DNA of 7,564 nucleotides, from assembly GCA_028716765.1 (NCBI GenBank), contig JAQUPC010000102.1, positions 1-7,564 of the forward strand. Direction: 5' to 3'. The position numbers and the translations under genes were made by a program. Source of the DNA: Alphaproteobacteria bacterium. Lineage in GTDB: Bacteria > Pseudomonadota > Alphaproteobacteria > UBA9219. The notes under the pieces were generated by a model. That model was not told where the DNA came from. It did no database searches and worked only from the letters and a program-made list of their open reading frames with translations. Below are positions 1-7,564 of this stretch, one piece after another. Each line of letters starts with the position of its first letter. Position 1 is the first letter of the stretch.

Positions 1-1
1 G

Positions 2-3157
<3,156 letters not shown>

Positions 3158-3159
3158 TC

Positions 3160-3255
3160 AGAGGCTAGGGGTTAGAGGCTAGAGATCCGGGAAATTGAAT
3201 CTCCTCAGAGACAAATCCCTGGTTTTTAGCCACTAGCCACTAGCCTCTAGCCTCT
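3160..3255 (+). repeat. Inverted repeat built of 7-bp units, no gene inside
   Basis: The carB-greA spacer holds two complementary arrays in 7-bp register. The left array at 3161-3181 is GAGGCTA, GGGGTTA, GAGGCTA, possibly continued by degenerate units to 3195. The right array at 3227-3254 is TAGCCAC twice, then TAGCCTC twice. The reverse complement of the right array is GAGGCTA twice, then GTGGCTA twice, so the outer 21 bp pair with three differences. Two of those become G-U wobbles in RNA, leaving one A-A mismatch. About 45 bp lie between the arms, including a small GAGAT/ATCTC inverted pair (3182-3186 and 3199-3203). No T-run follows, so it is not a classical intrinsic terminator. The right arm ends 18 bp before the greA start codon. 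The many CTAG tetranucleotides (five in under 90 bp) are unusual for proteobacterial DNA. Confidence 0.85.
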
Positions 3256-3273
3256 AAAACTATTGGAAAAACG

Positions 3274-3750
3274 ATGACAGACAAAATCCCCATGACTCTT
3301 TTGGGCTATCAGCGGCTTGAGGAAGAGCTTAGGCATCTGCGCACAACGGAGCGCCCGGCTATCATCAGGGCCATCGCCGACGCGCGGGAGCATGGCGATT
3401 TGTCCGAGAACGCCGAATATCACGCCGCGCGCGAACGCCAGAGCTTCATCGAAGGCCGCATTATGGAGCTGGAAGACAAGACCGGCCGCGCCGAGATCAT
3501 CGACGTCTCCAGTCTTGACGGCAAAATTATCAAATTTGGCGCCACCATTACTCTCATGGATGAGGATACGGACGAGGACGTGACCTACCAGATCGTCGGC
3601 GAAGACGAAGCCGACATCAAAGCCGGGCTGCTTTCCATTACTTCGCCTCTGGCGCGGGCCTTGATCGGCAAACAAATCAAGGACAGCATCGAAGTCAGCA
3701 CGCCCAAGGGCTCCAAAGCCTATAAGGTCGTCAAGGTGGCGTTTAGGTAA
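3274..3750 (+). CDS. greA: Transcription elongation factor GreA
   Basis: GreA enters the RNA polymerase secondary channel and stimulates cleavage of backtracked transcripts. Its 158 residues match the usual family length. An N-terminal coiled coil (about residues 1-75) carries the tip motif [16 protein letters not shown], in which Asp42 and Glu45 correspond to the catalytic acidic residues Asp41 and Glu44 of E. coli GreA. A C-terminal FKBP-like domain follows from about residue 80 ([15 protein letters not shown] region through SKAYKVVKV). The start at ATG 3274 gives the family-typical N-terminus ([19 protein letters not shown]), with a modest GGAAA ribosome site at 3265-3269. A later ATG at residue 7 is less likely. 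The gene is bordered on both sides by heptamer-repeat structures. The carB-greA order is common in alphaproteobacteria, and read-through from carB is possible because no clear terminator is seen. Confidence 0.97.
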   Translation: MTDKIPMTLLGYQRLEEELRHLRTTERPAIIRAIADAREHGDLSENAEYHAARERQSFIEGRIMELEDKTGRAEIIDVSSLDGKIIKFGATITLMDEDTDEDVTYQIVGEDEADIKAGLLSITSPLARALIGKQIKDSIEVSTPKGSKAYKVVKVAFR

Positions 3751-3778
3751 CGGGACACGGGGTACGGGGTACGGGATT
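3751..3778 (+). repeat. Left heptamer array of the IVP-gene unit (G-rich)
   Basis: Four contiguous 7-bp units begin on the base after the greA stop codon: CGGGACA, CGGGGTA, CGGGGTA and CGGGATT. They are the inverted counterpart of the array at 4168-4195: 24 of 28 positions are complementary, and the innermost unit is a perfect match. The last unit plus GAAG forms the only purine-rich sequence ahead of the IVP gene's ATG at 3783, so the repeat may also supply its ribosome-binding site. The four G-runs with 3-4 nt loops fit a G-quadruplex pattern. Confidence 0.88.
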
Positions 3779-3782
3779 GAAG

Positions 3783-4169
3783 ATGACTATAAAGTCATAC
3801 AAAGATTTGGATGTGTGGAATAAATCGGTCGAACTTGTCGCCACTATCTATACTCTTACAAAAACTTTCCCGAAAGATGAACTATATAGCCTCACAAGCC
3901 AGATGCGCCGCGCCGCTATTTCCATTCCCTCAAATATCGCCGAAGGCCGCGCCAAGCCTACGACACGAGATTTTATGCGGTTTTTGTCCATCGCTATCGG
4001 TTCAGCAGCTGAACTGGAGACGCAGCTTATCATAGCCGAAAGGCTCGGTTATTTATCGCAGGACCGCCTGCATACTCTTTCAGAAAATGTTAATCATATC
4101 GAACGGATGTTGCACAAACTGCATCTAGGCCTCAATAAGAGGCTGAACCACGCTTCTTCAGCAGTATAA
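3783..4169 (+). CDS. Four-helix-bundle protein, S23/IVP family (23S rRNA intervening-sequence protein type)
   Basis: A 128-residue protein with the full signature of the IVP/S23 family. It has an opening YKDLDVW (residues 6-12), then FPKDELYSLTSQMRRAAISI (29-48), PSNIAEG (49-55), a basic segment, and FMRFLSIAIGSAAELETQL (64-82). It is all-helical, without signal peptide or membrane segment. Family members form small oligomeric helical bundles with a basic surface. They were first found in rRNA intervening sequences, and the Avd accessory protein of diversity-generating retroelements has the same fold; the biochemical role of free-standing copies is not established. ATG 3783 is chosen because the family begins just before the YKDL segment; an in-frame TTG at 3777 would add two residues inside the repeat. 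The gene sits between inverted heptamer arrays and looks AT-richer than greA, which suggests acquisition. No reverse transcriptase or variable repeat pair is present, so it is not a DGR here. Confidence 0.92.
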   Translation: MTIKSYKDLDVWNKSVELVATIYTLTKTFPKDELYSLTSQMRRAAISIPSNIAEGRAKPTTRDFMRFLSIAIGSAAELETQLIIAERLGYLSQDRLHTLSENVNHIERMLHKLHLGLNKRLNHASSAV

Positions 4170-4209
4170 TCCCGAACCCCGTGCCCCGTATCCCATATCC
4201 CTAATTCCC
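4168..4209 (+). repeat. Right heptamer array of the IVP-gene unit (C-rich)
   Basis: Six contiguous 7-bp units run from inside the IVP stop codon (TAA at 4167-4169) to the base before the dedA ATG. The first, AATCCCG (4168-4174), is the exact reverse complement of the innermost left unit. The second and third (4175-4188) differ from their left partners at one position each and the fourth (4189-4195) at two. The fifth, TATCCCT (4196-4202), and the sixth, AATTCCC (4203-4209), have no left partner. The array is thus longer than its mate by two degenerate units, and all six keep the C-run in register. Confidence 0.87.
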
Positions 4210-4821
4210 ATGCGCGAAGTTCTTAATCTGATCCACCAACACGGTGACTTGTTTTATCTGATCACCTTCGTGTGGACGGCGCTCGAAGGCGAGACGTTCG
4301 TCATTTTTGCCGCCTTGGCTGCCCAACGCGGTTTTCTTAACATCGGCGGCTTGTTTGCGGCGGCCTGGCTCGGCAGCTTTTTCGGGGATCAGGTCCTCTT
4401 TCTTGTAGGGCGGGTCTTCGGCACGCGGATTCTTGCCCGTTTTCCTAGGCTCAAACCCAAGACGGACAAGGTCCTAAAATCGCTTGAGAAATATGCCGTC
4501 GTTTTTATTTTGTCCTACCGCTTCATGTATGGCCTTCGCAACATCAGCAGCATCGCCGTCGGCCTCAGCCATTTGTCGTGGCGGCGGTTCGCTTTTTTGA
4601 ATTTCTCGGCGGCCTTTATCTGGGCGCTGGCGTTTTGCGGCGCGGGGTATGTGTTCGGCAACGTTATCGAGCATTTGGGGCGGCGCAAAAACGAAGTGGT
4701 CGTATATAGCGTGCGCGAACTCATGCTCACGGCGCTGGGCCTGTTTATCCTGATAATTGTTACAAGGGTCGTTTTTCTGCGCCGTCAGGCACGAAAGGTG
4801 AAGACGGCGGGGGAAGAATAA
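4210..4821 (+). CDS. DedA/VTT-domain family inner-membrane protein
   Basis: A 203-residue polytopic protein. Hydrophobic segments lie at about residues 14-37, 44-71, 96-119, 124-156 and 168-190, with a basic C-terminal tail. DedA/VTT landmarks are present: LEGE (25-28) at the site of the family's acidic re-entrant loop motif, GSFFGD (55-60), GRVFG (67-71), and RFMYGLR (104-110) at the family's RFxPGxR motif. Bacterial DedA proteins are needed for envelope integrity, and several are linked to undecaprenyl-phosphate or phospholipid translocation; which substrate applies here cannot be told. The prolines usual in the two motifs are replaced. Start: the ATG directly follows a repeat unit and there is no Shine-Dalgarno-like sequence, but the N-terminus is a good family fit and no better start exists. 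It may be translated from a transcript running through the IVP gene. Confidence 0.88.
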   Translation: MREVLNLIHQHGDLFYLITFVWTALEGETFVIFAALAAQRGFLNIGGLFAAAWLGSFFGDQVLFLVGRVFGTRILARFPRLKPKTDKVLKSLEKYAVVFILSYRFMYGLRNISSIAVGLSHLSWRRFAFLNFSAAFIWALAFCGAGYVFGNVIEHLGRRKNEVVVYSVRELMLTALGLFILIIVTRVVFLRRQARKVKTAGEE

Positions 4822-5081
4822 GAAAGCGGCATCAACCAGTTGTTTTATAAGAACATTTGTTGTTTTTATTCAATTTGCCGCATTCTCCTGCATTAGGGTA
4901 AACGAAAAAAATGACGGGAATATCCTTAAATTTCTGGACAGTGGCGTGCTCTCATAATAGAGAGATGCCTTCCAAGCGGGGCCGAGTCACCGCCGAAGGC
5001 GGTAAGGTCGCGGATGTGTCCGGACAACGGAAAGTCCCGCCATCAACAACGGTCTATTAACAACAGAAGGCTGAACGGATC
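4822..5081 (+). promoter_or_regulatory. acpP leader region with a possible folded RNA segment
   Basis: This 260-bp gene-poor stretch precedes acpP and probably holds its promoter. An AT-rich part (4836-4875) is loosely bracketed by GCGGCA (4826-4831) and TGCCGC (4876-4881). A CTCTC-ATAATA-GAGAG inverted pair lies at 4949-4964, but no well-spaced -35/-10 pair is convincing. From 4975 to 5040 a three-way fold is possible: an outer stem GCGGG/CCCGC (4975-4979 with 5036-5040), a strong hairpin ACCGCC-GAA-GGCGGT (4989-5003), and a weaker TCCG/CGGA hairpin (5019-5031) overlapping the palindrome TGTCCGGACA (5017-5026). The acpP ribosome site AGAAGG is at 5065-5070. No known riboswitch class is recognised. 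Confidence 0.35.
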
Positions 5082-5324
5082 ATGAGTGATATTGCCGAAC
5101 GCGTGAAGAAGATAGTCGTCGAACATCTGGGCGTCGATGCCGCCAAGGTGACGGACAACGCCAGCTTCATTGATGATCTGGGCGCCGACAGTTTGGATAC
5201 GGTCGAGCTTGTGATGGCCTTTGAAGAAGAGTTCGGCGTCGAAATCCCCGACGATGCGGCGGAAAAGATCGTCACCGTCAAAGACGCGATCGACTTCATC
5301 AATCAGAAAAAAGCCGCCGCCTGA
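5082..5324 (+). CDS. acpP: Acyl carrier protein
   Basis: An 80-residue acidic cytoplasmic carrier that holds growing fatty acyl chains on a 4'-phosphopantetheine arm. The attachment site is Ser37 in the universal [18 protein letters not shown] motif (helix II recognition region). The helical pattern (residues 3-16 helix I, 37-51 helix II, 57-62 helix III, 66-76 helix IV) and length match type II FAS ACPs. The C-terminus is a short KKAAA tail. ATG 5082 gives the standard [18 protein letters not shown] start and has AGAAGG eleven bases upstream. fabF, its condensing-enzyme partner, follows after 56 bp, the usual alphaproteobacterial pairing. The leader is long and possibly structured. Confidence 0.98.
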   Translation: MSDIAERVKKIVVEHLGVDAAKVTDNASFIDDLGADSLDTVELVMAFEEEFGVEIPDDAAEKIVTVKDAIDFINQKKAAA

Positions 5325-5380
5325 TAGAAGAAAAACAGGGCAGGCTTGTCTGATCCCTTATTTCTGTTATCAATCTTATT

Positions 5381-6643
5381 ATGAAGCGCCGCGTAGTCAT
5401 AACAGGTCTGGGAATGGTGTCGCCGCTCGGTCAGGGCGTCGGCGTCAATTGGGATCGGCTGATCGCGGGCAAAAGCGGCATAGGCCGGATTACCCACTTC
5501 GATCCTTCGGATTTGTCTTGTCAGATCGCCGGGCAAGTGCCGCGCGGCGACGAGCCGGGCCAGTTCAACCCCGACCGCTTCATCGAACCCAAAGACCAGA
5601 AGAAAATGGATAACTTCATCCATTATGCCGTCGCGGCGGCGGAGGAAGCTATTCAGGATAGCGGCTATAAGCCGGCTGACGACGAGGCCCGCGACCGCGC
5701 CGGGGTTCTTATCGGCTCTGGCATCGGCGGCCTGAACGAGATTTACGAAACGTCCATTGTATTGCGCGATAAAGGGCCGCGGCGGGTTTCGCCTTTCTTT
5801 ATCCCGAAATGCCTTATCAATCTGGCCTCGGGCCAGGTATCGATCCGTCACGGCTGGCGGGGGCCAAATCATTCCGTCGTGACCGCCTGCGCAACGGGCA
5901 CGCACGCGATCGGCGACGCGGCGCGGCTTATCATGCTGGGCGACGCGGATGTTATGGCCGCGGGCGGCGCCGAGGCTGCGGTGTGCAAGATCGGCGTGGC
6001 GGGGTTCTGCGCGGTGCGAGCGTTAGCCACGAAATTCAACGATACGCCGGAAAAAGCGTCGCGGCCTTTCGACAAGGACCGCGACGGCTTCATCATGGGC
6101 GAGGGCGCAGGAGTTGTCGTCCTTGAGGAATATGAGCACGCGAAAAAACGCGGCGCGAAAATCTATGCCGAGGTTATCGGTTACGGCATGTCGGGCGACG
6201 CCTATCACATGACCGCGCCTGCCGAAGACGGCAGCGGCGGGTTCCGCGCGATGCAAGCGGCATTCCGTAACGCAGGGATTGCGCCGGATGCGGTGGATTA
6301 CGTCAACGCGCACGGTACTTCGACACCGATGGGCGACGAGATTGAAGTCAATGCGGTTAAGCGCTTGTTTGGCGCGGCCGTAAGCAAGTGCGTGATGTCT
6401 TCGACCAAATCGGCTGTAGGCCATTTGCTCGGCGCGGCGGGAGCCGTTGAGGCTATTTATAGCGTCAAGGCCATGGAGACCAGCCTTGTGCCCCCGACGC
6501 TTAATCTCGATAACGTTTCCGGGGAGTGCAAAGGCATCGATCTTGTGCCGCATAAGGCCAGGGAGAAGAAGGTCGATGTCGTTCTGTCCAATTCCTTCGG
6601 CTTTGGCGGCACGAACGCCAGTTTGATTCTCAGGAAAGTTTAG
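5381..6643 (+). CDS. fabF: Beta-ketoacyl-ACP synthase II
   Basis: FabF condenses malonyl-ACP with acyl-ACP in fatty-acid elongation, using AcpP encoded just upstream. The 420-residue protein has the thiolase-fold KAS signature. The nucleophile is Cys170 in VTACATGTH, with catalytic His311 in NAHGTSTPMGD and His348 in STKSAVGHLLGAAGAVEA (with Lys343). The glycine-rich NSFGFGGTN loop at 404-412 closes the active site. The FDKDRDGFIMGEGAG segment (230-244) and the length favour FabF over FabB. The ATG 5381 start gives MKRRVVITGLGMVSPLG, the family N-terminus. No clear Shine-Dalgarno precedes it, and the spacer contains only a weak interrupted hairpin (5337-5358), so expression may be coupled to acpP. 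The stop is followed directly by six Ts, but there is no convincing stem before them. Confidence 0.98.
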   Translation: MKRRVVITGLGMVSPLGQGVGVNWDRLIAGKSGIGRITHFDPSDLSCQIAGQVPRGDEPGQFNPDRFIEPKDQKKMDNFIHYAVAAAEEAIQDSGYKPADDEARDRAGVLIGSGIGGLNEIYETSIVLRDKGPRRVSPFFIPKCLINLASGQVSIRHGWRGPNHSVVTACATGTHAIGDAARLIMLGDADVMAAGGAEAAVCKIGVAGFCAVRALATKFNDTPEKASRPFDKDRDGFIMGEGAGVVVLEEYEHAKKRGAKIYAEVIGYGMSGDAYHMTAPAEDGSGGFRAMQAAFRNAGIAPDAVDYVNAHGTSTPMGDEIEVNAVKRLFGAAVSKCVMSSTKSAVGHLLGAAGAVEAIYSVKAMETSLVPPTLNLDNVSGECKGIDLVPHKAREKKVDVVLSNSFGFGGTNASLILRKV

Positions 6644-6697
6644 TTTTTTGCTTATGTCTTTCTGGAAGCACGCCGGGGTGGCGCGCAATCCCATGAG

Positions 6698-6712
6698 TTA
6701 ACCGGTTGTTAA
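6698..6712. promoter_or_regulatory. CtrA-like binding site (TTAA-N7-TTAA)
   Basis: TTAA at 6698-6701 and TTAA at 6709-6712 are separated by exactly 7 bp, the consensus for the alphaproteobacterial cell-cycle and motility regulator CtrA. The site is intergenic, 55 bp after the fabF stop and 51 bp before the ATG of the secreted collar-domain gene. It also contains the palindrome AACCGGTT (6700-6707). A GANTC sequence (the CcrM methylation target in many of these bacteria) lies at 6756-6760, beside the downstream ribosome site. The match is direct; binding is inferred, and such a 15-bp pattern can arise by chance. Confidence 0.45.
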
Positions 6713-6763
6713 TGTTTGGTGACGTTTAAATCGTTTTCCGTCTACCGGCATGGGGGATTCTTT

Positions 6764-7267
6764 ATGTGCGTTCGTCTTGTATTTGCCATTATGGCTTTCC
6801 TGTGCTTGTCGCTTCCGGCTTGGGCGGTTGTCACACCCGTACCCCCTCCTATCATGCCCGGAAATTACTGCGATACATTGGGCGCAACACATATGATGGA
6901 CGACAACACCGGCATTGCCATCTGTGCGCTCGTGATGGGTAATTTTACTCCCAATATCAAATGCACTGATACTGTTGTTGTTGATAATGGGGGCTGTCAG
7001 TGGAATTCAATGTCAGGCACTCCCCGTGGCTCCATTATTATGTGGTCCGGTACTAAAGATAATGTGCCGCCAGGATGGGCGCTTTGCGACGGGACTTATG
7101 GAACCCCGGATCTTAGAAGCAGGTTTGTTGTGGGCGGACAAAGCGCCGTTGCCTACACTTGGTCAACCGGGAATGACATTCCACTAGCGTGCTCAGATAC
7201 TTGTTTTTCGGGTTACTTCGGCCATAGCTTGCCGGCGTATCAACTCGCTTTCATAATGAAATTATAG
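6764..7267 (+). CDS. Exported phage tail-collar domain protein
   Basis: A 167-residue protein with a Sec-type signal peptide (MCVRLVFAIMAFLCLSLPAWA, cleavage likely after Ala21), then a cysteine-bearing region and a phage tail-collar-like domain. PRGSIIMWSG (87-96), PPGWALCDGTYGTPDLRSRF (102-121) and the terminal LPAYQLAFIMKL match the start, middle and end of the collar family seen in tail fibres and microcystin-dependent-protein relatives. The usual long GE..HTLT..EMPSHNH stretch is missing or replaced by a short segment with Cys143 and Cys147. Seven cysteines remain in the mature part (36, 54, 67, 78, 108, 143, 147), which suits periplasmic or surface disulfides. The start is fixed by GGGGGA at 6752-6757, six bases before ATG 6764; upstream TTG/GTG starts would spoil the signal peptide. 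No other phage genes adjoin. A surface adhesin or appendage tip is possible but not shown. Confidence 0.75.
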   Translation: MCVRLVFAIMAFLCLSLPAWAVVTPVPPPIMPGNYCDTLGATHMMDDNTGIAICALVMGNFTPNIKCTDTVVVDNGGCQWNSMSGTPRGSIIMWSGTKDNVPPGWALCDGTYGTPDLRSRFVVGGQSAVAYTWSTGNDIPLACSDTCFSGYFGHSLPAYQLAFIMKL

Positions 7268-7382
7268 GTTCATTTCGGCGCGAGCTTTATATTGGGTTGC
7301 AATCGTATGCCATCTCTTAAGCCTTTTTTGGCCCGGATTTAGTTGACTCGGGAAGCAAAGCTTCTTGAGAGGGTCTTGTCCG

Positions 7383-7564
7383 GTGCTCCACGCTGTTTCC
7401 CATCCGCGGTTTATTTTTCCCGTACTATTCCTGATAGTTCTCATCGGTCTTTTTATCGCCGTAGAACGGCGGACGGAGGCCGATGTGCGCGCCCTTCAGA
7501 ATATTCTGGGCGAAGAGGTTCCGCGGCTTGCCAAACGCCTTCAGGACGCCGGAGTCGATTATCA
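7383..7564 (+). CDS. N-terminus of an unrecognised membrane-anchored protein, cut by the window edge
   Basis: An open frame begins at GTG 7383 and runs off the right edge (60 complete codons). GAGAGGG at 7367-7373, nine bases upstream, is a good ribosome site and decides the start; a stop codon lies in frame at 7344-7346. After a short basic N-terminus the protein has one strongly hydrophobic segment (about residues 10-28, IFPVLFLIVLIGLFIAV), then a charged, probably helical stretch (ERRTEADVRALQNILGEEV). This is the layout of a single-pass inner-membrane protein with an extracytoplasmic or coiled domain, such as a sensor. The family cannot be told from this piece. It does not look like MltG, the gene often found downstream of fabF in alphaproteobacteria. 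Confidence 0.6.
   Translation, partial: MLHAVSHPRFIFPVLFLIVLIGLFIAVERRTEADVRALQNILGEEVPRLAKRLQDAGVDY

Larger units (their letters stand above)
3751..4209 (+). mobile_element. Candidate repeat-bounded unit carrying an IVP gene
   Basis: The whole interval between the greA stop and the dedA start is two inverted arrays of 7-bp units around a single four-helix-bundle gene, with almost nothing else: 4 bp between the left array and the ATG, and the right array beginning inside the stop codon. In RNA the arms could pair to a stem of about 28 bp with the gene in the loop. Proteins of this family are known from intervening sequences inside 23S rRNA genes, which are also stem-loops that can carry an IVP gene. 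That this is a mobile or RNA-processed unit is inference. No transposase, integrase or clear target-site duplication is visible. Confidence 0.4.

Noticed and set aside
3783..4169. The IVP gene as an Avd component of a diversity-generating retroelement
   Set aside because: No reverse transcriptase, template repeat or variable repeat is present in the window, and the flanking heptamers do not resemble a TR/VR pair.
4975..5040. tRNA-like fold ahead of acpP
   Set aside because: The outer stem is only 5-6 bp, and no T-loop (TTCRA) or anticodon arm can be placed.
5337..5366. Possible terminator or attenuator between acpP and fabF
   Set aside because: The stem (AGGGCAG with CTG-AT-CCCT) is interrupted by a 2-nt bulge and followed by a broken T-run. 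It is too weak to call.
5303..5905. A 200-codon - strand frame opposite the start of fabF, and a 130-codon + frame at 5221-5613
   Set aside because: Both overlap acpP and fabF, whose frames are certain. Neither has a ribosome site or recognisable protein features.
6668..6686. GC hairpin (CGCC/GGCG) after fabF as a terminator
   Set aside because: Only four clean base pairs plus a mismatch and no T-run afterwards. The T6 run at 6644 lies before it, not after.
6716..6763. Upstream TTG (6716) or GTG (6719) start for the collar-domain gene
   Set aside because: The added residues would put a charged extension before the signal peptide and bypass the strong GGGGGA site placed six bases before ATG 6764.
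7352..7364. Small hairpin GAAGC-AAA-GCTTC and TTGACT (7343-7348) as terminator or promoter
   Set aside because: The hairpin has only five pairs with no T-run, and no acceptable -10 element lies 16-18 bp after TTGACT.
7262..7444. A 60-codon - strand frame between the collar gene and the final partial gene
   Set aside because: It overlaps the supported + strand GTG 7383 gene, has no good ribosome site, and the product is low in family-like features.

Overview
The window reads as chromosomal DNA of an alphaproteobacterium. The main evidence is gene order and protein sequence: carB followed by greA, and acpP followed by fabF, are arrangements commonly seen in that class. The CarB, GreA, AcpP and FabF sequences are all of good proteobacterial type. 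A TTAA-N7-TTAA site (the CtrA consensus) downstream of fabF fits the same assignment. The core genes look moderately GC-rich, while the four-helix-bundle gene and the secreted collar-domain gene look AT-richer. Family or genus cannot be named from this sequence.

Layout, all genes on the + strand. (1) 2-3157: carB, missing about its first 32 codons at the left edge. (2) 3160-3255: an inverted repeat built from 7-bp units, with no gene inside. (3) 3274-3750: greA. (4) 3751-4209: a second inverted array of 7-bp units that encloses a 128-residue four-helix-bundle (23S rRNA intervening-sequence protein, S23/IVP) gene. (5) 4210-4821: a DedA/VTT-family membrane protein whose start codon touches the last repeat unit. 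(6) 4822-5081: a 260-bp leader with a possible folded segment ahead of acpP. (7) 5082-5324 acpP and 5381-6643 fabF. (8) 6698-6712: a CtrA-like box. (9) 6764-7267: a small exported protein with a phage tail-collar domain. (10) 7383-7564: the start of an unrecognised membrane-anchored protein, cut by the right edge.

Functionally, carB makes carbamoyl phosphate for pyrimidine and arginine synthesis, and greA rescues backtracked RNA polymerase. AcpP and FabF act directly together in fatty-acid elongation: the phosphopantetheinylated carrier delivers malonyl units to the condensing enzyme. DedA is a probable membrane-lipid or undecaprenyl-phosphate handling protein.

The most interesting part is the pair of heptamer-repeat structures on either side of greA. 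Both have G-rich heptamers on the left and complementary C-rich heptamers on the right, in strict 7-bp register. One holds an IVP gene in its loop and the other holds only about 45 bp. This resembles the layout of rRNA intervening sequences (a hairpin with an IVP gene in the loop), but between protein genes. It may be a mobile or RNA-processed module with a gene-bearing form and a gene-less form. The module interpretation is inference; the repeats, their register and the gene position are read directly from the sequence.
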